DNA of 64,000 nt from Pseudomonas asplenii (lineage in GTDB: Bacteria; Pseudomonadota; Gammaproteobacteria; Pseudomonadales; Pseudomonadaceae). The notes under the pieces were generated by a model. It was not told the DNA's origin. It made no database searches and saw only the letters and a program-made list of their open reading frames with translations. The position numbers and the translations under genes are program-made. The DNA is taken from NCBI RefSeq assembly GCF_900105475.1, contig NZ_LT629777.1, positions 1,178,001 through 1,242,000 of the forward strand. Direction: 5' to 3'. The first letter of the stretch is position 1; each line of letters starts with the position of its first letter. Of this stretch, positions 1 through 9,049 are shown piece after piece.

Positions 1-1107
1 CTGGCCTGGCTGTTCATCCTCGCCCGCACCGCCGAGCGGCTCTCCGCCGATGCCCGCCTGCTGCACCCGGTGGACGTGGTCAGCGACTACGAGAAAACCA
101 TCTACGACGAACTCGACCTGCTGCGCGAGGCGGCCAACGCCAGCCAACTGCGGCGCAACTTCGAAGGCTCGGACATGATGTACGTGCCCCAGGTCTACTG
201 GGACTGGTGCCGCCCGAAAGTGCTGGTGATGGAGCGCATCTACGGCATCCAGGTCACTGACCTGGCGACCCTCGCCGACCAGCGCACCGACATGAAGATG
301 CTCGCCGAGCGCGGCGTGGAAATCTTCTTCACCCAGGTCTTTCGCGACAGTTTTTTCCATGCCGACATGCACCCCGGCAATATCTTCGTCAGCACCGTCA
401 ACCCGTGGAGCCCGCAGTACATCGCCATCGACTGCGGTATCGTCGGCAGCCTGACGCCACAGGACCAGGACTACCTGGCGCGCAACCTGTTCGCCTTCTT
501 CAAGCGTGACTACCGCCGCGTCGCCCAGTTGCACATCGACTCGGGCTGGGTTCCGGCGGACACCCGGCTCAACGAGTTCGAGGCGGCGATCCGTACCGTC
601 TGCGAACCGATCTTCGAGAAACCGCTGAAGGACATTTCCTTCGGCCAGGTACTGATGCGCCTGTTCCAGACCGCCCGACGCTTCAACATGGAGGTCCAGC
701 CACAACTGGTACTGTTGCAGAAGACCCTGCTCAACATCGAAGGCCTGGGTCGCCAGTTGTACCCGGAACTGGACCTGTGGAGCACCGCGCAGCCGTTCCT
801 CGAGCGCTGGATGCGCGAGCGCGTCAGCCCCAAGACGCTGTTGGGCAACCTGCAAAGCCAGGTCGAGCAACTGCCGCACCTGGCCAACATGACCCGCGAC
901 CTGCTTGAGCGTCTGTCGCAACCGCATGCTGCCAACCCCGAGCCGCCCTACAAAAAGCGCAAGGACGACTGGCTGCTGCGCCTGCTCGGTTCACTGCATC
1001 TGGGCAGCGGCGCGTTCCTCGCCGCTGGCGGGCCGTTGCAGGACCTGGGTCACTGGCCTGCGGGCGTCATGATGGCAATCGGTCTGTATCTGGTCGTGCG
1101 CCGATAG
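1..1107 (+). CDS. ubiB: UbiB, ubiquinone biosynthesis atypical kinase/ATPase (3' part)
   Basis: The reading frame is open from the first base, so the 5' end lies outside the window. About 368 C-terminal residues remain. UbiB belongs to the ABC1/ADCK/UbiB protein-kinase-like family and acts at the inner membrane in ubiquinone synthesis. Visible family motifs are [10 protein letters not shown] (catalytic loop equivalent) followed by AIDCGIVG (metal-binding equivalent). The C terminus has a glycine/leucine-rich hydrophobic stretch (residues [20 protein letters not shown] onward) that fits the membrane-anchoring tail of bacterial UbiB. hisI follows 80 bases downstream on the same strand, the usual Pseudomonas order. 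Identification is confident; the start cannot be judged. Confidence 0.95.
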   Translation: MAWLFILARTAERLSADARLLHPVDVVSDYEKTIYDELDLLREAANASQLRRNFEGSDMMYVPQVYWDWCRPKVLVMERIYGIQVTDLATLADQRTDMKMLAERGVEIFFTQVFRDSFFHADMHPGNIFVSTVNPWSPQYIAIDCGIVGSLTPQDQDYLARNLFAFFKRDYRRVAQLHIDSGWVPADTRLNEFEAAIRTVCEPIFEKPLKDISFGQVLMRLFQTARRFNMEVQPQLVLLQKTLLNIEGLGRQLYPELDLWSTAQPFLERWMRERVSPKTLLGNLQSQVEQLPHLANMTRDLLERLSQPHAANPEPPYKKRKDDWLLRLLGSLHLGSGAFLAAGGPLQDLGHWPAGVMMAIGLYLVVRR

Positions 1108-1187
1108 CCAGCAGGGCTCGCGGCTGGCAAACTGTTCATTCGCCGAGGCCCAGCCACGCAGGTTGTGTCCGGTTGTCGGAGTCGAAG

Positions 1188-1580
1188 ATGAAAGACTGGC
1201 TGGACGAGATCAAGTGGGACGAAAACGGCCTGGTACCGGCCATTGCCCAGGATCACAAGACCGGGCGCGTGCTGATGATGGCCTGGATGAACCGCGAGGC
1301 ATTGCAACTGACCGCCCGCGAAAACCGCGCTATCTACTGGTCACGCTCGCGTGACAAGCTGTGGCGCAAGGGTGAAGAATCCGGCCACGTGCAGCATCTG
1401 CATGAAATACGCCTGGATTGCGACGCCGACGTGATTATCCTGATGGTCGAACAGGTCGGTGGTATCGCCTGCCATACCGGCCGCCAAAGCTGCTTCTACC
1501 GCGTTTACGAAAACGACGGCTGGACGACGGTCGATCCGGTCCTCAAGGACCCGCACAGCATCTACGCAGCAGGACACTGA
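1188..1580 (+). CDS. hisI: Phosphoribosyl-AMP cyclohydrolase HisI
   Basis: Predicted 130-residue enzyme that opens the purine ring of phosphoribosyl-AMP, the third step of histidine synthesis. The zinc-ligand region is visible as CDAD near residue 79 and [10 protein letters not shown] near residue 96. The ATG at 1188 ([10 protein letters not shown]) is preferred over a TTG fifteen bases upstream because GGAG at 1178-1181 sits at a good distance and family members start this way. In Pseudomonas hisI and hisE are separate genes, unlike the enterobacterial fusion; here hisE starts 2 bases after the stop, so they are cotranscribed. Confidence 0.95.
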   Translation: MKDWLDEIKWDENGLVPAIAQDHKTGRVLMMAWMNREALQLTARENRAIYWSRSRDKLWRKGEESGHVQHLHEIRLDCDADVIILMVEQVGGIACHTGRQSCFYRVYENDGWTTVDPVLKDPHSIYAAGH

Positions 1581-1582
1581 AC

Positions 1583-1915
1583 ATGACGGACACCCTGACC
1601 CGCCTGGCACAGGTGCTGGAGGAGCGCAAAGGCGCCGCCGCCGACAGCTCCTATGTCGCCAGCCTGTATCACAAGGGTTTGAACAAGATCCTGGAGAAGG
1701 TCGGCGAAGAGTCGGTCGAAACCATCATCGCGGCCAAGGACGCCGCCATCAGCGGCGATTGCAGCGACGTGATCTACGAAACCGCTGACCTGTGGTTCCA
1801 CAGCCTGGTCATGCTCGCCCAACTGGGCCAGCATCCACAGGCCGTACTGGATGAACTGGACCGTCGCTTCGGACTGTCCGGACACGCCGAGAAAGCCTCG
1901 CGTCCTTCTGCCTGA
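1583..1915 (+). CDS. hisE: Phosphoribosyl-ATP pyrophosphohydrolase HisE
   Basis: Predicted 110-residue all-helical MazG-like pyrophosphohydrolase for the second step of histidine synthesis. The metal-binding signature is visible as [14 protein letters not shown] and [14 protein letters not shown], with the EExxE acidic cluster and the later ExxD. It begins two bases after hisI stops and is followed 25 bases later by tatA, giving the conserved hisI-hisE-tatABC string. Length is normal for the family. Confidence 0.95.
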   Translation: MTDTLTRLAQVLEERKGAAADSSYVASLYHKGLNKILEKVGEESVETIIAAKDAAISGDCSDVIYETADLWFHSLVMLAQLGQHPQAVLDELDRRFGLSGHAEKASRPSA

Positions 1916-1940
1916 ACAACTTTTAGAGAGGAGCAACACC

Positions 1941-2210
1941 ATGGGCATTTTTGACTGGAAACACTGGATCGTCATCCTGGTTGTCGTCGTGCTGGTGTTT
2001 GGTACCAAGAAACTGAAGAACCTCGGCACCGACGTCGGTGAATCGATCAAGGGCTTTCGCAAGGCCATGAACGACGACGAGAAGCCGGCCGAGCCGGTGG
2101 TCCCACCGACCGTGCAACCGGCCCAGCCGCAGCCCGGCGCACAACAGAACGCGCCACACACCATCGATGTGCAGGCGCAAAAAGTAGAAGAGCCCCGCAA
2201 TCATTCTTGA
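1941..2210 (+). CDS. tatA: Twin-arginine translocase subunit TatA
   Basis: An 89-residue protein starting [20 protein letters not shown]: a short periplasmic N terminus, one membrane helix (about residues 6-22), the FGTKKL hinge, an amphipathic helix and a proline/glutamine-rich cytoplasmic tail. TatA oligomers form the passage for folded twin-arginine substrates. The ATG at 1941 has a strong ribosome site (GAGAGGAG at 1926-1933). A longer in-frame start inside hisE lacks such a site and was rejected. tatB follows 10 bases later. Confidence 0.96.
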   Translation: MGIFDWKHWIVILVVVVLVFGTKKLKNLGTDVGESIKGFRKAMNDDEKPAEPVVPPTVQPAQPQPGAQQNAPHTIDVQAQKVEEPRNHS

Positions 2211-2220
2211 GTACTGACCC

Positions 2221-2697
2221 ATGTTCGGTATCAGCTTCAGCGAACTGCTGCTCGTCGGCCTGGTGGCGCTACTGGTCCTCGGTCCCGAGCGCCTGCCGGG
2301 CGCTGCGCGGACGGCAGGCCTGTGGGTCGGACGGCTGAAACGCAGCTTCAACGCGATCAAGCAGGAAGTGGAACGGGAAATCGGGGCCGACGAAATCCGT
2401 CGGCAACTGCACAACGAACACATCCTGTCTCTGGAACAAGAGGCTCGCAAGATCCTCTCGCCAGTCCAGGAACCCGTTGTCCAGGCCCAACCGGTCGCCG
2501 AAGCGGCCACTGCTCCGGCTGGCGCGCCACTGCCGAGTGATCTGCCACCCGTCACCGTTGCGCCCGGCGATGCCGTGCCGGTGCTCGGCGCCGTCGAGCC
2601 GGCCCCAAACCTGCCGACCACGACCGAAGCCGTACCCGCGCCGACGCCAAGTGCGCCAGCCTCTCAAGACCCTACTTTGCCGCCGCGAGCCCCATGA
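2221..2697 (+). CDS. tatB: Sec-independent translocase subunit TatB
   Basis: A 158-residue TatB with an N-terminal membrane helix (residues about 3-20), the diagnostic LGPERLP motif just after it, an amphipathic helix, and a long Pro/Ala/Val-rich cytoplasmic tail from about residue 80. TatB forms the substrate-receptor complex with TatC. Its last four bases overlap the tatC start (ATGA), which suggests translational coupling. The low-complexity tail is long but of a kind common in Pseudomonas TatB. Confidence 0.96.
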   Translation: MFGISFSELLLVGLVALLVLGPERLPGAARTAGLWVGRLKRSFNAIKQEVEREIGADEIRRQLHNEHILSLEQEARKILSPVQEPVVQAQPVAEAATAPAGAPLPSDLPPVTVAPGDAVPVLGAVEPAPNLPTTTEAVPAPTPSAPASQDPTLPPRAP

Positions 2698-3485
2698 GCG
2701 ATTTCCCGGAAAACGACCAGCACATGCCGCTGGTTTCGCATCTGACCGAGTTGCGCACCCGCCTGCTGCGTTGTGTCGCAGCGATCTTCCTGATCTTTGC
2801 CGGGCTGTTCGCCTTCACCCAGCAGATCTACACCTTCGTCTCCACGCCACTGCGCCAGTACCTGCCGGCCGGCGCGACGATGATCGCCACCGACGTGTCC
2901 TCGCCGTTCCTGACGCCACTCAAGCTGACCATGATGGTTTCGCTGTTCCTGGCGATCCCGGTGATTCTGCACCAGATCTGGGGCTTCATCGCACCGGGGC
3001 TGTACAAGCATGAAAAGCGCGTCGCCGTACCGCTGCTGGTGTCGAGCATTCTGCTGTTCTACACCGGCATGGCGTTCGCCTATTACCTGGTGTTCCCGTT
3101 GATCTTCAAGTTCTTCGCCGCCGCTACACCGGCCGGCGTCGAGATGATGACCGACATCACCAGCTACCTCGATTTCGTCATGACGCTGTTCTTCGCCTTC
3201 GGCGTGGCGTTCGAAATTCCGGTGGCCGTGGTGCTGCTGGTGTGGATCGGCGTGGTCGACGTCAAATACCTGAAAAAGATCCGCCCGTACGTGATCATCG
3301 GCTGCTTCGTGGTCGGCATGATCCTGACACCACCGGACGTGTTCTCGCAGACACTGCTGGCCGTTCCGATGTGGCTGTTGTTCGAGATCGGCGTGCTGTT
3401 CGGCGGTCTGGTCAGCAAGCGTGGCGACAAACCGGAAGAAACCCCAGCCGACAACGGCCCGCAGCCACCAGCGCCACTCGCGTGA
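2694..3485 (+). CDS. tatC: Sec-independent translocase subunit TatC
   Basis: A 263-residue polytopic membrane protein with six hydrophobic segments. Family signatures include [11 protein letters not shown] near residues 15-25 (the signal-peptide-binding N-terminal region), [29 protein letters not shown], and [11 protein letters not shown] in the middle (conserved F-x-x-G-x-x-F-E-x-P). TatC recognises the twin-arginine motif. It overlaps tatB by 4 bases upstream, and its TGA overlaps the GTG start of the next gene. Confidence 0.96.
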   Translation: MSDFPENDQHMPLVSHLTELRTRLLRCVAAIFLIFAGLFAFTQQIYTFVSTPLRQYLPAGATMIATDVSSPFLTPLKLTMMVSLFLAIPVILHQIWGFIAPGLYKHEKRVAVPLLVSSILLFYTGMAFAYYLVFPLIFKFFAAATPAGVEMMTDITSYLDFVMTLFFAFGVAFEIPVAVVLLVWIGVVDVKYLKKIRPYVIIGCFVVGMILTPPDVFSQTLLAVPMWLLFEIGVLFGGLVSKRGDKPEETPADNGPQPPAPLA

Positions 3486-4189
3486 ACCTGCTGCTTCTGG
3501 AGGAGGCCGACTTCATCGCGGCCGACCGCGTGGTGTTGCGCGATAGACGCCTGACCCACATGCAGGAAGTCCATCGGGTCGCGGTGGGCGACAGCTTGCG
3601 GGTCGGGCGTATCGGCGGGCTGATGGGCCGTGCCGAAGTCCTGCACCTGGAAGCCGGCGAAGCCCAGTTGCAGGTCAGTCTCGACCAGCCGCCGCCGACC
3701 AAACTACCGCTGACCCTGATCCTCGCCCTGCCACGCCCAAAGATGCTCCGCCGGGTACTCCAGACCATTGCGACCATGGGCGTGCCCAAGCTGGTGCTGG
3801 TCAACAGTTATCGGGTGGAAAAGAGCTTCTGGCAGACGCCGTTCCTCGAACCCGAGGCGATCCGCGAGCAACTGATCCTGGGCCTCGAACAGACCCGTGA
3901 CACCGTGCTGCCGGAAGTCATCATCGAGAAACGCTTCAAACCTTTCGTCGAAGACCGCCTGCCGACCATCAGCGCCGACACCCTGGGACTGGTCGGCCAT
4001 CCCGGCAGCTATCCGGCCTGCCCCCGTGCCGTGGATGCACCCGTGACCCTGGCCATCGGTCCAGAGGGCGGCTGGATTCCCTATGAAATCGATCTGCTGG
4101 GCAAATCCGGCCTGCAACCGGTGCAACTCGGCGAACGCATCCTGCGGGTCGAGACCGCCGTCACCGCCCTGCTCGCCCGGCTGTTCTGA
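3482..4189 (+). CDS. RsmE-family rRNA (uracil-N3) methyltransferase
   Basis: A 235-residue SPOUT-class methyltransferase of the RsmE family, whose type member methylates 16S rRNA U1498 at N3. The trefoil-knot SAM-binding signatures are IGPEGGW at residues 192-198 and [11 protein letters not shown] at 217-227, with an N-terminal PUA-like region that contains [14 protein letters not shown]. The start is a GTG at 3482 that overlaps the tatC stop as GTGA, so the gene is coupled to the tat operon. Pseudomonas genomes usually carry a second RsmE elsewhere, so I leave the symbol blank: this copy could be the rRNA enzyme or a paralogue with another target. Confidence 0.85.
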   Translation: MNLLLLEEADFIAADRVVLRDRRLTHMQEVHRVAVGDSLRVGRIGGLMGRAEVLHLEAGEAQLQVSLDQPPPTKLPLTLILALPRPKMLRRVLQTIATMGVPKLVLVNSYRVEKSFWQTPFLEPEAIREQLILGLEQTRDTVLPEVIIEKRFKPFVEDRLPTISADTLGLVGHPGSYPACPRAVDAPVTLAIGPEGGWIPYEIDLLGKSGLQPVQLGERILRVETAVTALLARLF

Positions 4190-4257
4190 CCCCATCATCT
4201 GAACAATCGTCCCTGGCCTACACGAGTGGGCCTGGGGAAACCAAAAAATCCCGGCAC

Positions 4258-4284
4258 TACAGAATCCCCCTCCGCCGCCGATAG
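4258..4284 (+). promoter_or_regulatory. Sigma-28 (FliA)-type promoter for chemoreceptor gene
   Basis: TACAGAAT at 4258-4265, eleven bases, then GCCGATAG at 4277-4284. This fits the flagellar sigma-28 pattern TAAAGTTT-N11-GCCGATAA with the exact spacing and 7 of 8 bases in the -10 element. It lies 61 bases before the ATG of the downstream receptor, whose class is often FliA-dependent. The -35 match is only moderate. Confidence 0.55.
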
Positions 4285-4345
4285 CACGGCAATATTGGAA
4301 ATCAGTCCGCCGCCAGGCGGGCAAACGCTGTCAGGAGTCCGTCCC

Positions 4346-6262
4346 ATGTACCGTTGGCTAACCCAGAGCCTGGGCAATGTGAGCATCAATCTGAAACTCG
4401 GTATCGGCTTCGGCCTGGTGCTGCTTCTGACGCTGCTCATCACCTTCACCGGCTGGAGTGGCCTGAGTTCAGTGATCGAGCGTGGTGACAAGCTGGGCGC
4501 CATCTCATCCCTGAACATGCTGACCAAAGACCTGCGCATCGCCCGCCTGGATTATGAGATGCGCAAGGGCGAACAGGGCCCGGGCGTCGTCAACGGTTTG
4601 CTGGACCAAGTGGAGAACGGTCTGAAGACAGCCCGCCAGCAGCTGAAAATCGCGCAAAGTCTCGAACTGATCGACCAACAACTGGCATCCATCACCCAAT
4701 ACAAACGCGCGTTCGCCGACATGAGCCAGGCGACGCAAAACCGCGAAGCCGCGCGTAGCAAGCTCGGCGCCAGCGCCGACAATGCTGTCGCCAAGGTCGC
4801 CGAAGTCGAGAAGTCGATGCTGCAAGGCGACAGCCTCATCCAGTTCAACAGCGTGATCGAACTCAGCAAGCTGATCCAGCAAGCCCGCTATCAGGTCCGT
4901 GGCTACACCTACAGTGGCCGTAGCGATGCCGAACAACCGGCCCTGGACGCCGTCGACAATGCGCTGAAGAACCTCGAAAGCCTGCCGGCCAAACTGCCTG
5001 AGCAGCATCTGACCAACTTGCAGCAGGCCAGTGAATCCCTCAAAGCCTACCGTGCCGCCGTCAGCGACTTCCGTGACTCGCAGATCGCCAACGCCCAAGC
5101 GCTCAAGAACATGCAGGAGCAAGGTGACCATTTGCTGAGTCTGAGCAACAAGTTGACCGATCTGCAGACCGCTCGCCGCGACAGCGATGTGGCGCAGGCG
5201 AGAAACCTGCTGGGCATCTCCGCCGCACTGGCTCTGCTGTTCGGTATCATCGCCGCCTGGGTTATCACCCGGCAGATCGTCACGCCTCTGCAGCAGACCC
5301 TCACGGTGGTCGAGCGTGTGGCCTCCGGCGACCTCAGCCAGGATCTGAAAATCGATCGCAGCGACGAACTCGGTCAACTGCAACGGGCCATGCAGAGCAT
5401 GACCGTCAGCCTGCGCAAACTGATCGGCGGTATCAGCGACGGCGTGACCCAGATCGCCAGCGCCGCCGAGCAGTTGTCGGCCGTGACCGAACAGACCAGC
5501 GCCGGGGTCAACAGCCAGAAGGCCGAGACCGACCAGGTGGCCACAGCCATGCACCAGATGACCGCCACCGTGCAGGAAGTGGCGCGTAACGCCGAAGAAG
5601 CCTCGGAAGCTGCGGGTGCCGCAGACCAACAGGCCCGCGAAGGTGACAAGGTGGTCGGCGAAGCCATTGCCCAGATCGAACGCCTGGCCGCCGAAGTCGG
5701 CCACTCCACCGAAGCCATGGCCCATCTCAAGACCGAGAGCGACAAGATCGGCAGCGTACTCGACGTGATCAAATCGGTGGCCCAACAAACCAACCTGCTG
5801 GCCCTCAACGCCGCCATCGAAGCCGCTCGCGCCGGCGAGGCCGGGCGCGGTTTCGCGGTGGTCGCCGACGAAGTCCGCAGCCTGGCCCAACGTACCCAGA
5901 AGTCCACCGAAGAAATCGAGGAATTGATCGTCGGACTGCAAGGCGGTACCCAGCAGGTGGCGAGCATCATGGACAACAGCCGCAGCCTGACCGACAGCAG
6001 CGTCGAGCTGACCCGCCGCGCTGGCAGCTCGCTGGAAAACATCACCCGCACCGTGTCGGCAATCCAGAGCATGAACCAGCAGATTGCCGCGGCCGCCGAA
6101 CAGCAGAGCGCCGTGGCCGATGAGATCAACCGCAGCGTGCTGAACGTGCGTGACGTGTCCGAACAGACCGCCTCGGCCAGTGAGGAAACCGCCGCGTCGA
6201 GCATTGAGCTGGCGCGACTGGGCAATCACTTGCAGGTTCTGGTCAGCCATTTCCGGCTGTAG
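4346..6262 (+). CDS. Methyl-accepting chemotaxis protein, HBM sensor, McpK/McpS-like
   Basis: A 638-residue chemoreceptor. Membrane helix 1 is about residues 17-36. A periplasmic all-helical sensor of about 250 residues follows to about 287, the size of the helical bimodular (HBM) domain known from McpS. TM2 is about 288-308, then HAMP, then the signalling domain with its hairpin tip [20 protein letters not shown] near residues 482-501. The ATG at 4346 was chosen because CAGGAGT lies just upstream and the protein then begins [10 protein letters not shown] like other HBM receptors. As I recall, the PAO1 gene after the tatC-RsmE pair is McpK, a 2-oxoglutarate receptor; ligand assignment here is inference from position. 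Confidence 0.88.
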   Translation: MYRWLTQSLGNVSINLKLGIGFGLVLLLTLLITFTGWSGLSSVIERGDKLGAISSLNMLTKDLRIARLDYEMRKGEQGPGVVNGLLDQVENGLKTARQQLKIAQSLELIDQQLASITQYKRAFADMSQATQNREAARSKLGASADNAVAKVAEVEKSMLQGDSLIQFNSVIELSKLIQQARYQVRGYTYSGRSDAEQPALDAVDNALKNLESLPAKLPEQHLTNLQQASESLKAYRAAVSDFRDSQIANAQALKNMQEQGDHLLSLSNKLTDLQTARRDSDVAQARNLLGISAALALLFGIIAAWVITRQIVTPLQQTLTVVERVASGDLSQDLKIDRSDELGQLQRAMQSMTVSLRKLIGGISDGVTQIASAAEQLSAVTEQTSAGVNSQKAETDQVATAMHQMTATVQEVARNAEEASEAAGAADQQAREGDKVVGEAIAQIERLAAEVGHSTEAMAHLKTESDKIGSVLDVIKSVAQQTNLLALNAAIEAARAGEAGRGFAVVADEVRSLAQRTQKSTEEIEELIVGLQGGTQQVASIMDNSRSLTDSSVELTRRAGSSLENITRTVSAIQSMNQQIAAAAEQQSAVADEINRSVLNVRDVSEQTASASEETAASSIELARLGNHLQVLVSHFRL

Positions 6263-6446
6263 GCCCGACGGGAAACGGCCGCGTCGCTGCAGGCGGCGCA
6301 GGCCAGTCCCCATCGTTCATAGATAACGGAAATTCCCTACGCCCGGTTCAGGTCGCGTCTCCCGCTGCAAAGCCGATGAGAAAGCCATGCCCCACGCAAG
6401 TCAGCACAGGGGCATCTTCACTCATTCGCCAGGCAGGAGATCCACC

Positions 6447-8024
6447 ATGTTCCCATGGTTGTCCCACGTTTTAGTCAACCGCAGCATCCGCTTCAAACTG
6501 GTTCTGGGCTTCGGCCTGGTCCTGCAACTGACCCTGGTCATTGCCGCAACCGGCTGGTACGCCCTGCAACGCAGCATCGATCATTCCGAGCAACTCTCAC
6601 TCATGGCCCGACTCGGCCAGATCACCCGTAACGTGCGCAGCCAGCGCATGGCCTGGCGGCAGCTTGACGACCCGCAGAGCCATGCCGAGCTGGAACCTCA
6701 ACTGGCCGAAATCGAACGGCATCTGGAAACGCTGCACGGGCGCATCCGGGAGCCGCTCTACCAGCAACGACTGGCGCAGCAGGGCGACCACCTGCGCGCC
6801 TTGCGCAGCACCCTCGGCGACCTCGATCCGATCCATGGCAATCCAGACGAGGCCGATCGACTTCACGAGCGCCTGGAAAATCTCGGCCAGGCTCTGCTCG
6901 ACGGCATCGACGCACTGAGCCAGGCCCAGACACAAAAACGCGATCAGGACGCCAATCTGTCAAAGCGGATGCTGATCATCGTCGCCAGCCTGGCCCTGAT
7001 CATCGGCACGCTGTCCGCGTGGGTGATCAGCGCACAGATCCTGATCCCGCTCAGACGTAGCCTCAAGATCGCCGAATACATCGCTGCGGGCGATCTGAGC
7101 CGTAACATCCGGGTAGAGCGCGGCGATGAACTGGGGCAGTTGCAGCAGGCCCTGCAACGTATGAGCCTGGGCCTGCGCGAGTTGGTCGTCGGGATCAGCC
7201 AGGAGACGACACGGATGGCCAGTGCTGCCCGGGAACTCTCCGACAACGCCGCTCAGACCCACCTCAGCATCGGCCATCAGCATGACGAAATCGACCAGGT
7301 CGCCACCGCCATGAAACAGATGAGCAGCAGTGTCCGGGAGGTTGCCCTGAATGCCGAGGCAACCGCCCAGGCCACCAGCCTGGCCGAACAACAGTCCCGT
7401 GAAGGCGATCGCGCGGTGGCCGAGGCCATCACCCAGATCGAGCATCTGGAGCAGGAAATGCAGCAATGCACCGAAGCAATGGCCTCTCTGCAGCAGGAAA
7501 GCGACAAGATCGGTGGGGTACTCGATGTGATCAAGTCGGTATCGTTGCAGACCAACCTGCTGGCCCTCAATGCCACGATCGAAGCCGCCCGGGCCGGAGA
7601 GGCCGGACGCGGCTTCGCGGTGGTCGCCGATGAGGTGCGTTGCCTGGCCCAACACACCCAGGACTCGGCCGAGGAGATCGAAGCCCTGGTCGCCGCCCTG
7701 CAGCACGATACGGCAAGGGTCGCGCAACGCCTGGACAAGAGCCGCAACCTGACCCGCAGCAGCGTCGAAGCAAGCCAGCACTGCGGCAGCAAGCTGGAAG
7801 GTATCAGTCGTAGCGTTTCACGGATCCAGGCGATGAACGAACAGATAGCGGCAGCGGGAGAAGAACAGAGTGTGGTGGCCGAACAGGTCAGCCGCAGCCT
7901 GCTGCAAGTACGAGACATTGCGCAACGGACGGCGGCGACCAGCGAAAAAACCGCGACCGCCAGTGCCGAACTGGCCTGCCAGGGATCGCGCCTGCAAGGA
8001 CTGGTGGGGCATTTGCGCGCCTGA
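6447..8024 (+). CDS. Methyl-accepting chemotaxis protein with shortened helical sensor
   Basis: A 525-residue chemoreceptor, in tandem with and clearly related to the preceding one ([23 protein letters not shown] versus [23 protein letters not shown] at the N termini). TM1 is about 18-36 and TM2 about 174-195, leaving only about 136 periplasmic residues, roughly half of its neighbour's sensor, so it may keep one four-helix bundle. The HAMP and signalling domains are intact, including [20 protein letters not shown] at the tip (Ala to Thr in ALNAT). The ATG at 6447 follows AGGAGAT. It probably arose by duplication and then lost one bundle. Ligand unknown. Confidence 0.85.
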   Translation: MFPWLSHVLVNRSIRFKLVLGFGLVLQLTLVIAATGWYALQRSIDHSEQLSLMARLGQITRNVRSQRMAWRQLDDPQSHAELEPQLAEIERHLETLHGRIREPLYQQRLAQQGDHLRALRSTLGDLDPIHGNPDEADRLHERLENLGQALLDGIDALSQAQTQKRDQDANLSKRMLIIVASLALIIGTLSAWVISAQILIPLRRSLKIAEYIAAGDLSRNIRVERGDELGQLQQALQRMSLGLRELVVGISQETTRMASAARELSDNAAQTHLSIGHQHDEIDQVATAMKQMSSSVREVALNAEATAQATSLAEQQSREGDRAVAEAITQIEHLEQEMQQCTEAMASLQQESDKIGGVLDVIKSVSLQTNLLALNATIEAARAGEAGRGFAVVADEVRCLAQHTQDSAEEIEALVAALQHDTARVAQRLDKSRNLTRSSVEASQHCGSKLEGISRSVSRIQAMNEQIAAAGEEQSVVAEQVSRSLLQVRDIAQRTAATSEKTATASAELACQGSRLQGLVGHLRA

Positions 8025-8037
8025 AACACGCCTTTGT

Positions 8038-8835
8038 TCAGTCGATTTCGGCCAACCAGGCGGTTTCCTTGAACCACTTGTCATGGATCCGATCATAGGT
8101 GCCGTCTTCGGCGATCTGGTTGAGGAAGTGGTTGATCCAGTTCAGGCTGTCGTGATCGCCCTTCTTCAGCCCGAATGCCAGGCGCTCGTAGGTAAAGGGC
8201 TGATCCAGACACACCAGCTTGCCCGCACCCAACCTGTTTGCCGCCACCAGGTTGTAGGGCGCGTCGTGAATAAAGGCGTCGGCCTTGCCGTCGAGCACAT
8301 CGCGTACGCCCTCCTCCTCGGTGGCATAGCTGACCAGTTGGGCATTGCCGATCAGCTTTTTCGCAACAATCTCGCCCGTGGTACCGGCCTTGACCCGGAT
8401 GCGGAAGGCGGCATCGTTCAAGTCCTCGAAACCCTGGACCTTGCCCGACAACGCCTGAGTAATCAGCATCGTCTGCCCAACCACGATAAACGGGTCGCTG
8501 AAGTTCAGGCGCAGATTGCGCTCCGGGGTCAGGGTCATACCGCTGGCGATCAGGTCGGTCTTGCCGGCCAGCAGGTCGGGGATCAATTCCGGGTAGGCGC
8601 TGGGCAGCAACTCCAGCCGGACACCAAGAGCCTTGCTCATTTCATGCAGCAGATCGATTTCAAAACCCACGACCCGGCCCTGCTTGTCGGTCATCTGAAA
8701 TGGCATGTAGGTGGGGTTGGTGCCCACCTTGAGGCTGCCGCGCCTGACCGCCTCATCGATGGCGCCCGCCTGGAGACCGCCGGCCTGCAGCAATACAGCA
8801 ACGCCCAGCAGTAACGCCAGGTACCTTTTCGTCAT
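8038..8835 (-). CDS. Periplasmic amino-acid-type ABC transporter substrate-binding protein
   Basis: A 265-residue cluster-3 (SBP_bac_3) binding protein. It has a signal peptide (residues 1 to about 23) followed by LKVGTNPTYMPFQMTDKQG and GFEIDLLHEMSKALG, typical of polar amino acid binding proteins. The inner motifs DLIASGMTLTPER and FSDPFIVVGQT also fit. The ATG at 8835 has GAGGAG just upstream; an in-frame start 18 bases earlier is less likely. No permease or ATPase gene is adjacent, although as I recall the PAO1 homologue sits beside them. It may feed a distant transporter or act as a ligand sensor for the neighbouring chemoreceptors. Confidence 0.85.
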   Translation of the reverse strand: MTKRYLALLLGVAVLLQAGGLQAGAIDEAVRRGSLKVGTNPTYMPFQMTDKQGRVVGFEIDLLHEMSKALGVRLELLPSAYPELIPDLLAGKTDLIASGMTLTPERNLRLNFSDPFIVVGQTMLITQALSGKVQGFEDLNDAAFRIRVKAGTTGEIVAKKLIGNAQLVSYATEEEGVRDVLDGKADAFIHDAPYNLVAANRLGAGKLVCLDQPFTYERLAFGLKKGDHDSLNWINHFLNQIAEDGTYDRIHDKWFKETAWLAEID

Positions 8836-9015
8836 GAAAACTCCTCGATCCATTGCCCGGTGGGATCGACCTGCCTCGGCAATGCAGCGTCAGCCCAGGC
8901 CGGCACGATTTCGGGGCGCGATCCTAACGCACCCGCCCGTGCGGTCGAGTGGGTCTTTTGTTACCAAATGACAACGGATACGAGAGAGGAGGAAACGTCT
9001 TACAAGAAGGGTCGA

Positions 9016-9045
9016 ATCCCCCTGGAGCACGCGCTCCAGGGGGAT
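9016..9045 (-). terminator. Terminator-like hairpin after opgH
   Basis: A perfect 13-bp inverted repeat with a 4-base loop: ATCCCCCTGGAGC at 9016-9028 pairs with 9033-9045. It starts five bases beyond the opgH stop on the transcribed strand. It lacks a clear T run, so it may act as an mRNA 3' stabiliser rather than a full intrinsic terminator. Confidence 0.6.
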
Positions 9046-9049
9046 CGAA

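Noticed and set aside
6370..6380. GCCGATGA upstream of the second chemoreceptor as a sigma-28 -10 element
   Set aside because: No acceptable -35 element occurs at the required spacing.
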